DNA of 11,672 bases from DATLBA01 sp035527275 (GTDB lineage: Bacteria; Planctomycetota; Phycisphaerae; FEN-1346). The notes beneath the pieces are model-generated. The model was not told where the DNA came from. It worked only from the letters and a program-made list of their open reading frames with translations, and did no database searches. How positions within the stretch are numbered: the stretch's first letter is position 1; every line of letters starts with the position of its first letter. Shown here piece by piece: positions 5,672-11,189 of this stretch. The stretch lies in the NCBI GenBank assembly GCA_035527275.1, contig DATLBA010000119.1:1-11672 (forward strand), read 5' to 3'. Both the position numbers and the translations under genes were made by a program.

Positions 5672-7291
5672 TTACGCCACCGCCGCGTCCGAATCGGGTT
5701 CCGCGTCCTCGTCTTCCGACAGATCCGTCACCATCACGTCCGTCGTCAGCATAAGCGAGGCGATGGAGGCCGCGTTCTGAAGCGCCGTCCGCGTCACCTT
5801 GACGGGGTCCACGACGCCCATCTTCATCATGTCGCCATACTCGCCGGTCAGGGCGTTGAACCCGTGCGTCTTCGGCATCTCCCGCACGTCGGCGACGACG
5901 ACCGACCCGTCGCGTCCCGTGTTTTCCGCGATTTGCCGCATCGGCTCCTCCAGCGCCCGGGCAACCGTCTCCACGCCGAGTTTCTCGTCGCCGCGCGCCT
6001 TCTCGCGCACCTTTAGAACGGCCTCAATCGCCCGGAGGCACACCACGCCGCCGCCCGGCACGATTCCCTCCTCGACCGCCGCCAGCGTCGCGTGCTGCGC
6101 GTCCTCAATCCGGGCCTTCCGCTCCTTGACCTCGGTTTCGGTCGCCCCGCCGGCCCGAATGACCGCTACGCCGCCCGTCAGTTTCGCCAGCCGCTCTTGG
6201 AGTTTCTCGCGGTCGTAATCGCTGGTGGTTGCCTCGATCTGGCGGCGAATCTGGGCGATCCGCTCCTGGATGTCCTGCTTCCTGCCGGCGCCCTCGACGA
6301 TGGTCGTCGAATCCTTGTCGATAATGACGCGCTTCGCGCGGCCTAGTTGCCCCAGTTCCAGGTTCTCGAGGTTCACCCCCAGGTCCTCACTGACAAACGT
6401 TCCGCCGGTCAACATGGCGACGTCCTGGAGGATCGCCTTGCGCCGATCGCCGAACCCGGGGGCCTTGACCGCGCAGATCTTCAAGACGCCGCGCAGCCGG
6501 TTGATAACCAGCGCCGCCAGGGCCTCGCCCTCGACGTCCTCGGCGACAACGAGAAGCGACGAGCCGCTCGACGCCACCTTCTCGAGCAGCGGCACCAGCG
6601 ACCGCAGGTTCGATATCTTTTTCTCGTGCAGCAGGATGAGCGCATCTTCCAGAACGCACCGCATCGCCTGCGGCTCGTTGATGAAATAGGGGCTCAGGTA
6701 TCCCTTGTCGAACTGGAGCCCCTCGGTAAAATCGAGCACCGTCTCAATGCTCTTGCCTTCCTCGACCGTGATGACGCCCTCCTTGCCGACCCTCTCCACC
6801 GCGTCGGCCAGCAGGTTACCGATTTCCCGGTCGTTGTTCGCGCTGATGCCGGCGACTTGGGCGACGGCGTCGCGCCCTTTGATCTTGCGGCTCTGTTCCT
6901 CCATGCTTTCCACGGCCGCCTCGACCGCCAGGTCGATGCCTCGCTTCAGCGCCATCGGGTTCGCCCCGGCCGTCACGTGCCTGAGGCCCTGCCCAAAGAT
7001 TGCCTCCGCCAGCACGACGGCCGTCGTCGTTCCGTCGCCCGCGACGTCGCCCGTCTTGGACGCCGCCTGGTTCACCATCTTGGCGCCCATGTTCTCGAAC
7101 TTGTCCTCCAGTTCGATTTCCTTCGAGACGGTGATGCCGTCTTTCGTGACCCGCGGGCTGCCGTAGGATTTCTGGAGGATGACGTTGCGGCCCGTCGGGC
7201 CGAGCGTCACCCTGACGGCGTCGGCGAGTTTTTTCATGCCGGCGGCCATTTTGCGCTTCGCCTCGTCCGCGTAAAGCAGTTGCTTCGCCAT
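5672..7291 (-). CDS. groEL: GroEL paralogue with acidic tail (60 kDa chaperonin)
   Basis: A 539-residue Hsp60 that should form the tetradecameric ATP-driven folding cage. ATPase residues are intact: Asp51 in KDGITVSKE, Asp86 in GDGTTT (86-90) and Asp397 in RIEDAQHAT, matching E. coli Asp52, Asp87 and Asp398. The apical segment GYLSPYFIN (197-205) keeps the hydrophobic client- and GroES-binding residues. Unlike most GroELs it lacks the Gly-Gly-Met tail. It ends in an acidic stretch, SEDEDAEPDSDAAVA. DAQHATLAA also departs from the near-universal DALHATRAA. ATG at 7291 has a doubled ribosome-binding site, AGGAGAGGAG, 6 bases upstream. It lies 150 bp after groES, separated by an inverted repeat. 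It is the more divergent of the two GroELs here and probably a specialised copy, although no broken catalytic residue is seen. Confidence 0.95.
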   Translation of the reverse strand: MAKQLLYADEAKRKMAAGMKKLADAVRVTLGPTGRNVILQKSYGSPRVTKDGITVSKEIELEDKFENMGAKMVNQAASKTGDVAGDGTTTAVVLAEAIFGQGLRHVTAGANPMALKRGIDLAVEAAVESMEEQSRKIKGRDAVAQVAGISANNDREIGNLLADAVERVGKEGVITVEEGKSIETVLDFTEGLQFDKGYLSPYFINEPQAMRCVLEDALILLHEKKISNLRSLVPLLEKVASSGSSLLVVAEDVEGEALAALVINRLRGVLKICAVKAPGFGDRRKAILQDVAMLTGGTFVSEDLGVNLENLELGQLGRAKRVIIDKDSTTIVEGAGRKQDIQERIAQIRRQIEATTSDYDREKLQERLAKLTGGVAVIRAGGATETEVKERKARIEDAQHATLAAVEEGIVPGGGVVCLRAIEAVLKVREKARGDEKLGVETVARALEEPMRQIAENTGRDGSVVVADVREMPKTHGFNALTGEYGDMMKMGVVDPVKVTRTALQNAASIASLMLTTDVMVTDLSEDEDAEPDSDAAVA

Positions 7292-7325
7292 ACGAGTCTC
7301 CTCTCCTGGTTCTACAACGCTCTCT

Positions 7326-7433
7326 CAACGCAGAGGTCGCAGAGAGCGCAGAGAAAAGATGTTCTTTTACAACGACTTTTCCTTTTTTAACCCAACAAGG
7401 TCGTTCTCTGCGTTCTCCGCGTTCTCTGCGTTG
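7326..7433. repeat. Large inverted repeat of tandem 9-mers between groES and groEL
   Basis: The arms 7326-7355 and 7404-7433 are inverted copies, with 26 of 30 positions complementary, separated by 48 bases. Each arm is itself three tandem 9-mers: CGCAGAGGT, CGCAGAGAG, CGCAGAGAA in the left arm, and TTCTCTGCG, TTCTCCGCG, TTCTCTGCG in the right. The loop is A/T-rich, unlike the surroundings, and holds a perfect AAAAGA/TCTTTT hairpin (7354-7368) and an AACGAC/GTCGTT pair (7371-7376 with 7400-7405). It fills nearly the whole groES-groEL spacer and would fold into a long hairpin in the operon mRNA. Confidence 0.85.
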
Positions 7434-7441
7434 AAGACAGG

Positions 7442-7762
7442 TTATTTTTTCCTGCCCTTTTTGGCTGCCTTGGCGCCTTCCACCTTGGCCAGGACGTCGC
7501 TTTCGCGAAGGATGATGTATTCGTCGCCCTCGATCTCCACCTCCGTGCCGCCGTATTTCGCATAGACCACGACGTCGCCCTTCTTGACGGCGGGTTCGGC
7601 CCGCTCGCCGGTGTCGAGGACGCGCCCGGGCCCCACCGCGACGACTTTGCCCTGGACCGGCTTCTCCTTGGCCGTGTCCGGCAGCACGATGCCGCCCTTC
7701 GTCACTTTTTCCGCCTCCATCGGCTCCACCACAATCCGGTCGTCCAGCGGTTCGATTCTCAT
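7442..7762 (-). CDS. groES: GroES, 10 kDa co-chaperonin
   Basis: A 106-residue GroES, the heptameric lid of the GroEL cage. MRIEPLDDRIVVEP opens the beta-barrel, and the mobile loop that docks on GroEL is conserved as GGIVLPDTAKEKP (23-35). The barrel continues through VVAVGPGRVLDTG (40-52), KKGDVVVYAKYGGTEV (60-75) and EGDEYIILRESDVLA (78-92). The family normally ends about there, but this protein has an extra basic tail, GAKAAKKGRKK (96-106), with six Lys/Arg in eleven residues. ATG at 7762 has GGAG (7774-7771) eight bases upstream. It is the only groES in the window and lies between two groEL genes, 81 bp after one and 150 bp before the other, so it probably serves both rings. Confidence 0.96.
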   Translation of the reverse strand: MRIEPLDDRIVVEPMEAEKVTKGGIVLPDTAKEKPVQGKVVAVGPGRVLDTGERAEPAVKKGDVVVYAKYGGTEVEIEGDEYIILRESDVLAKVEGAKAAKKGRKK

Positions 7763-7779
7763 CTGTCGCTCTCCATCCT

Positions 7780-7792
7780 GAAAACCGTTTTC
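7780..7792. repeat. Short inverted repeat in the groES leader
   Basis: GAAAAC and GTTTTC flank a single C, giving a 13-bp odd palindrome 18 bases before the groES start. It is too short for a strong hairpin but sits directly upstream of the groES ribosome-binding site, where a regulator could bind. No known operator matches it. Confidence 0.25.
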
Positions 7793-7805
7793 CCGTCTGC
7801 TTTTT

Positions 7806-7830
7806 CCGCTCGCTTACGCTCGCGGCTAGT
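7806..7830. repeat. Dispersed repeat copy 1, in the groEL-groES spacer
   Basis: This 25-bp stretch matches 10614-10640 along its full length, apart from one substitution and a 2-base indel. The last 15 bases, ACGCTCGCGGCTAGT, are identical in the two places. It contains CGCTCGC twice and occupies the spacer between the GGM-tailed groEL and groES. Two long matches within 3 kb in unrelated contexts point to a dispersed repeat family. Confidence 0.65.
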
Positions 7831-7843
7831 AAAACTTCTCTTC

Positions 7844-9517
7844 CTACATCATGCCGCCCATGCCACCCATGCCACCACCCATGCCGCCCATGCCGCCAGG
7901 GGGCATGCCGTGCGGGCCGCCTTCTTCCTTCGGCTCGGGCTTCGTGGCCACACAGGCGTCCGTCGTCACCAGAAGGCCCGCGACCGACGCCGCATTCTGA
8001 AGCGCCGTCCGCACCACCTTCGTCGGGTCCACAATGCCCGCCTTCACCAGGTCGGTGTACTCGCCCTTGTCGGCGTCGAAACCATAGGCGCCCTGTTTTG
8101 CGAGGATGTTGCGAATGACGACGGCGCCCTCGTAGCCGGCGTTCTCGGCGATCTGGCGGGCCGGGGCCTCGAGCGCCCGCCGCACAATCTCGACGCCCGT
8201 CGCCTCGTCGTCGCCGGCCGTCTTGACCTTGTCGAGCGCCCCCAGAGATCGGAGCAGCGCGACCCCGCCGCCGGGCACGATGCCTTCCTCGATGGCGGCG
8301 CGCGTGGCGTGCAGGGCGTCCTCGACACGGGCCTTGCGTTCCTTCATCTCGATTTCGGTGGCCGCTCCGACGTTAATCTGGGCCACGCCGCCCGCCAGTT
8401 TTGCCAGGCGTTCCTGCAACTTCTCTCGGTCGTAATCGCTCGTCGTGGTCTCGATCTCGCGTTTGATCTGCTCGATGCGGCCCTGAATGGCGTTCGTGGC
8501 GCCTGCGCCCTCGACGATGGTCGTGTTGTTGTCGTCGATGATCACCTTCTTCGCCGAGCCGAGCCGATTCAGGCTTATTTTATCGAGTTCGACGCCGAGG
8601 TCTTTCATAACCGCCTCGGCCCCCGTCAGGGTGGCGATGTCCTGGAGCATCGCCTTGCGCCGGTCGCCGTAGCCCGGCGCCTTGACGGCGCACACGCTCA
8701 GGATGCCCCGCAACTTGTTCACAACCAGGGTCGCGAGCGCCTCGCCCTCGACGTCCTCGGCGATAATCAGGAGCGGCCGGTTCGCCTTGCTCACCTTCTC
8801 CAGCAGCGGCACGAGACCCTTGACGTTGGGGATTTTCTCCTCGTGGACGAGGATGAGCGGCGATTCCAGCACCGCTTCCATCCGGTCCGGATCGGTCACG
8901 AAGTGCGGGCTCAGGTATCCGCGGTCGAACTGCATGCCCTCGACCACCTCCACGGTCGTTTCGAGGCCCTTGCCCTCTTCGACCGTGATGACGCCGTCCT
9001 TGCCGACCTTCTCGAAGGCGTCGGCCAGATCCTTGCCGACCCTGGCGTCGCCGTTGGCGCTGATCGTGCCGACCTGGGTGACCTCGTCGCGCTTCGAGAT
9101 GTCGATGGGTTTGGAAACTTTGTCGAGGTGTTTGACGACGGCATCCACGGCCTTCTGGATGCCGCGGTTCAGCGCCATCGCATCCGCCCCCGCGGTGATA
9201 TTCCGCAGGGCCCCCTTGAAGAGGCTCTCGGCAATGACGGTCGCCGTGGTGGTCCCGTCACCGGCGACGTCGCTCGTCTTGCTGGCCGCCTCCTTGACCA
9301 ACTGGGCGCCCATGTTCTCATACTTGTCCTTCAGTTCAATCTCCTCGGCCACCGTGACGCCGTCCTTGGTGATGGTCGGGCCGCCCCAGCCCTTATCCAG
9401 GACGGCGTTGCGGCCGCGTGGACCGAGGGTGGACCTGACCGCCCGGGCCAGTTTCTCGACGCCCGCCAGCAGCCTTCCGCGCGCTTCCGCCCCGAACACC
9501 AGCATTTTGACTGCCAT
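7844..9517 (-). CDS. groEL: GroEL with canonical GGM tail (60 kDa chaperonin)
   Basis: A 557-residue Hsp60 and probably the main housekeeping chaperonin. ATPase residues are at the E. coli positions: Asp52 in KDGVTVAEE, Asp87 in GDGTTT (87-91), and Asp400 in RVEDALHATRAA, the equivalent of Asp398. The apical domain reads GYLSPHFVTDP (200-210), with His where E. coli has Tyr203. The C-terminus ends in Gly-Gly-Met repeats (540-557), encoded by tandem near-identical 9-mers around 7847-7900, the flexible tail found on the cavity floor. The open frame extends upstream to an ATG at 9613, but those 32 residues do not resemble GroEL; ATG at 9517 has AAAGGAGAG about 10 bases upstream and gives the standard start MAVKMLVFG. 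It is the first gene of the chaperone cluster and is divergent from rlmB. Confidence 0.96.
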   Translation of the reverse strand: MAVKMLVFGAEARGRLLAGVEKLARAVRSTLGPRGRNAVLDKGWGGPTITKDGVTVAEEIELKDKYENMGAQLVKEAASKTSDVAGDGTTTATVIAESLFKGALRNITAGADAMALNRGIQKAVDAVVKHLDKVSKPIDISKRDEVTQVGTISANGDARVGKDLADAFEKVGKDGVITVEEGKGLETTVEVVEGMQFDRGYLSPHFVTDPDRMEAVLESPLILVHEEKIPNVKGLVPLLEKVSKANRPLLIIAEDVEGEALATLVVNKLRGILSVCAVKAPGYGDRRKAMLQDIATLTGAEAVMKDLGVELDKISLNRLGSAKKVIIDDNNTTIVEGAGATNAIQGRIEQIKREIETTTSDYDREKLQERLAKLAGGVAQINVGAATEIEMKERKARVEDALHATRAAIEEGIVPGGGVALLRSLGALDKVKTAGDDEATGVEIVRRALEAPARQIAENAGYEGAVVIRNILAKQGAYGFDADKGEYTDLVKAGIVDPTKVVRTALQNAASVAGLLVTTDACVATKPEPKEEGGPHGMPPGGMGGMGGGMGGMGGMM

Positions 9518-9628
9518 TGCCCGAACTCTCCTTTCGCTTCGAGACGCCTTGTTTGCTTGACCGGCACTGGACCTCGCCGCCGACCCTACCGGCGACGGCC
9601 TGAACATGCACACTCCCCTCCATCGGCT

Positions 9629-9650
9629 AGTTTAGCAAAGCGGGTGCCAA
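9629..9650 (-). promoter_or_regulatory. Candidate promoter and operator of the chaperone cluster
   Basis: On the minus strand TGCTAAACT gives an extended -10 (TG, one base, then TAAACT at 9634-9629), about 110 bases before the groEL start. No good -35 lies at 17 bases. The -10 overlaps an imperfect inverted repeat, TTGGCA-N7-TGCTAA (9650-9645 and 9637-9632, five of six paired). TGCTAA and TTxGCA are the outer ends of the CIRCE heat-shock operator, but the arms here are shorter and the spacing is 7 rather than 9 between longer arms. A degenerate HrcA-type site is possible but unproven. Confidence 0.3.
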
Positions 9651-9806
9651 AAGCCAGGGCAAAGAGCGGAAACTGCTCCTCGCCGCCCGCCAGAGCCGTT
9701 TTCCGGCCGGTCCCGCCCCTTTGCCACGTATCCCGAACCGCTGCCGGCGCTGTCAGACTGGCACGTTTTCACCCCCTCGCCGCCATTGTGGCAGGAATGA
9801 GCCGCC

Positions 9807-9835
9807 TTGCTCCGGTCGGCAGCCACCTGTATAGT
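9807..9835 (+). promoter_or_regulatory. rlmB promoter close to the start codon
   Basis: TATAGT (9830-9835) matches five of six -10 positions, and TTGCTC (9807-9812) is a weak -35 at 17-bp spacing. Transcription starting 6-7 bases after the -10 would begin at about 9841-9842, exactly at the ATG, with no room for a leader. Confidence 0.45.
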
Positions 9836-9841
9836 TCCCTC

Positions 9842-10639
9842 ATGGCCAAACTCCGGAAACGCAAACCAAAGAAGCCGCTCCTCGGAAGTCATCAGAAATG
9901 CTGGCTCTGGGGGAGGAACGCCGTCACCGAGACCCTCCAGGTCGGCAAGTGGCGGATTCTCGAGTTGCTCCTCGCCGACAGCCTGCAGGCGGACGAACTG
10001 GACGAGGCGGCCCAGAGGGCACTGGCCCTCGACGTCCCGGTGAAAATCGAGCCGCCCGAACGCTTGAGGCGGATCTGCCACCACCCCGAACATCAGGGAT
10101 ACGTGGCGAAAATGGCGCCGTTCCCCTACGCCGACGCCGACACCCTCCTCTCGGAGCCTCCGCCGATGCCGCTCTACGCCGTTCTGGACCGCATCCAGGA
10201 CCCCCAAAACTTCGGCGCCATTGTCCGCTCGGCCGAGGGTTTCGGGCTCAACGCCCTCTTCATTTCCGAGCGGCAACAGGTGGGCGTGACCGCGGCCGTC
10301 GCCCGGGCGTCTGCCGGGGCCGTCAATCGCGTGCCGATTGCACGCGTCGAGGACCTTTCGGCCCTGGCCGAGCGGCTGAAGGACGCCGGCGCGGCGATTG
10401 TCGGGGCGAGCGAGAAGGCCGACACAACCGTCATCGAATGCGATTTTCGCCGTCCCACAGCCATTCTCATCGGCAGCGAATCGCGCGGCATCTGCCCCGC
10501 CCTACTCGAGCGGTGCGACCTGCTCGTTCACATCCCGCGGTATGGCCAAATCGGTTCCCTGAACGCCGCCGCCGCAGCCGCCATTCTCTTTTACGAAGCC
10601 CGCCGCCAGCGGGCCGCTCCCTTAGACGCTCGCGGCTAG
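9842..10639 (+). CDS. rlmB: RlmB/TrmH-family SPOUT 2'-O-ribose RNA methyltransferase
   Basis: A 265-residue SAM-dependent SPOUT enzyme, probably methylating the 2'-OH of a guanosine in 23S rRNA as RlmB does. The first 16 residues are very basic. An L30e-like substrate-binding domain follows, with LWGRNAV (22-28) and HQGYVA (84-89). The trefoil-knot domain has the three family motifs: LDRIQDPQNFGAIVRSAEG (115-133) with Asn123 and Arg129, IGSESRGI (210-217) with Glu213, and IPRYGQIGSLNAAAAAAI (231-248) with the SLN signature. Related TrmH tRNA methylases share these motifs, but the GRNAV domain favours RlmB. ATG at 9842 has no ribosome-binding site and a -10 box just upstream, suggesting leaderless translation; an upstream in-frame ATG at 9798 has AGGA abutting it and looks worse. 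The C-terminal residues PLDARG and the stop codon are encoded by a dispersed repeat. Confidence 0.88.
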   Translation: MAKLRKRKPKKPLLGSHQKCWLWGRNAVTETLQVGKWRILELLLADSLQADELDEAAQRALALDVPVKIEPPERLRRICHHPEHQGYVAKMAPFPYADADTLLSEPPPMPLYAVLDRIQDPQNFGAIVRSAEGFGLNALFISERQQVGVTAAVARASAGAVNRVPIARVEDLSALAERLKDAGAAIVGASEKADTTVIECDFRRPTAILIGSESRGICPALLERCDLLVHIPRYGQIGSLNAAAAAAILFYEARRQRAAPLDARG

Positions 10640-10640
10640 T
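10614..10640. repeat. Dispersed repeat copy 2, covering the rlmB stop codon
   Basis: This 27-bp copy matches 7806-7830 with one substitution and two extra bases (GA), including 15 identical bases at its right end. Here it is read as coding sequence for the last residues of rlmB and supplies its TAG stop. A shorter, poor resemblance (CTAGCCGCAGCG, on the opposite strand) covers the stop of the first fmdB gene near 266-277. Confidence 0.65.
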
Positions 10641-10793
10641 TGGACGCATTGCGCATGGCCGATATGTTGGCGGGCGATTTTGGGTGGGTTTTGGCGGATT
10701 TCGGCCCAGTTTGGAGGCCAAATCGGCCCTGGCGCCAGCGCCAAGTGGGTTTGAGGCCCGAAATGTTAAGATAGGCAAGGCGGAATCGGGCGC

Positions 10794-10819
10794 TTTTTTC
10801 GACTTTTTTTCACTTTTTT
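10794..10819. other. Phased T-tracts, likely curved DNA
   Basis: Three T-runs of 6, 7 and 6 bases (10794-10799, 10804-10810, 10814-10819) are centred about 10 bp apart, in phase with the helical turn. By established DNA physics, such phased A/T-tracts bend DNA. They stand out sharply from the GC-rich surroundings. GGCGCTTTTT begins at 10789 and recurs in the terminator at 10840. Confidence 0.5.
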
Positions 10820-10829
10820 GTCGGAACTT

Positions 10830-10849
10830 GCGCCGAATTGGCGCTTTTT
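10830..10849 (+). terminator. Intrinsic terminator downstream of rlmB
   Basis: GCGCC (10830-10834), loop GAATT, GGCGC (10840-10844), then TTTTT (10845-10849): a textbook Rho-independent hairpin and U-tract on the plus strand. The minus strand has no U-run after the stem. It lies 190 bases past the rlmB stop and is the best candidate for ending that transcript. Confidence 0.7.
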
Positions 10850-10887
10850 GACCCCCTTTTTGCCCCCTACGCATGCCGATGTGATGA

Positions 10888-11010
10888 TGCATCCGCGGGC
10901 CGTTTTCGCTGCTTCGGCCGGCGGGGTTCGCAGACTTCGTCGCGCTGCCGGAGCCGATGGGCGTGTACCACGTCCTCCTGGGGCGCAAGGGAATCGCCGC
11001 GGCGAAGTAA
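10888..11010 (+). pseudogene. Possible 3' remnant of a class I SAM methyltransferase gene
   Basis: A 40-codon open stretch follows two in-frame TGA codons (10882-10887) and ends at TAA 11008. It has no start codon before residue 24, almost every third codon position is G or C, and it reads like the end of a real protein: LLRPAGFADF, then MGVYHVLLGRKGIAAAK. The pattern AGF-x-D/F then a hydrophobic strand and G-x-K resembles the last strands of UbiE-like methyltransferases. This is a by-eye match. GC-rich noise can also give high third-position GC, so the call is weak. Confidence 0.25.
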
Positions 11011-11037
11011 GACGCGAGGGACACGCGCGGCGGGGAA

Positions 11038-11104
11038 CCCCTTCGCCTGTGCTGCGCTCCACTCAGGGTCGGCTCCGGGACGAAGGGACCCCGATGAATC
11101 GGGG
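11038..11104. repeat. Multi-hairpin block downstream of the GH38 gene
   Basis: CCCTTCG (11039-11045) pairs with CGAAGGG (11081-11087), enclosing a smaller CCTG/CAGG pair (11046-11049 with 11064-11067). A tight hairpin, CCCCGA-TGAA-TCGGGG (11089-11104), follows directly. GGCTCCGG occurs twice in direct orientation (from about 11071 and 11108), and GGTGGGCG twice (11113 and 11127). The block looks like a REP-type intergenic element. On the minus strand it lies past the GH38 stop and may serve as its transcript end, although no U-tract follows. Confidence 0.45.
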
Positions 11105-11189
11105 CAGGCTCCGGTGGGCGAGCGTCGGTGGGCGCGTTGAGTGTAGGCAATCCCCACGCTGCTGGAGAAACCCGCACCGAAGACCCCGT

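Larger units (their letters stand above)
9518..9841. other. Divergent control region between groEL and rlmB
   Basis: This 324-bp gene-free stretch must hold the promoters for both the chaperone cluster and rlmB. It contains the groEL ribosome-binding site (9528-9534), a leader hairpin for groEL (TCGCCG 9574-9579 with CGGCGA 9590-9595), the inverted repeat and -10 candidate at 9629-9650, and the rlmB -10 just before 9842. The remainder (about 9651-9800) is GC-rich with no ORF or RNA gene that I can support. No full CIRCE operator (TTAGCACTC-N9-GAGTGCTAA) is present. Confidence 0.6.
10640..11189. other. 550-bp region without an intact gene
   Basis: The region runs between the rlmB stop and the stop of the GH38 gene. 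Its left part is G/T-rich, with GGG runs at 10669-10697 that could form a two-tier quadruplex. Next come TTTGG/CCAAA (10710-10722) and TGGCG/CGCCA (10730-10743) hairpins, the phased T-tracts, the rlmB terminator, a 40-codon gene remnant and a hairpin block. Long open frames here on either strand have no start support or recognisable content. Confidence 0.6.

Noticed and set aside
7326..7433. A CRISPR array
   Set aside because: The 9-mers are contiguous without unique spacers, and the two blocks are inverted relative to each other; no cas gene is nearby.
7326..7433. An insertion sequence
   Set aside because: The unit is only about 108 bp, has no transposase, and no clear target-site duplication could be seen at its edges.
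7847..7905. A tandem DNA repeat of 9-mers (ATGCCGCCC-like)
   Set aside because: It is the coding sequence of the GroEL Gly-Gly-Met tail, so it is explained by the protein.
9518..9613. An upstream ATG at 9613 as the groEL start
   Set aside because: The extra 32 residues do not resemble GroEL, and the ATG at 9517 has a strong ribosome-binding site and gives the standard N-terminus.
9632..9650. A true CIRCE operator upstream of groEL
   Set aside because: Only about six bases per arm resemble the ends of CIRCE, and the total length is 19 rather than 27 bp, so it was kept only as a candidate regulatory site.
7910..9841. A very long plus-strand open frame running antisense through groEL and continuing in frame into rlmB
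   Set aside because: The groEL on the other strand is unmistakable. The antisense frame is open because of GC-rich codon bias, and its translation resembles no protein until the rlmB start at 9842.
10467..11177. A 236-codon minus-strand open frame across the rlmB 3' end and the intergenic region
   Set aside because: It overlaps conserved rlmB sequence, crosses the T-tracts and terminator, and its translation is Arg/Pro-rich without any recognisable motif.
11111..11189. A tRNA or other structured RNA gene before the GH38 stop
   Set aside because: Short complementary stretches exist, but no cloverleaf, anticodon arm or T-loop consensus could be assembled.
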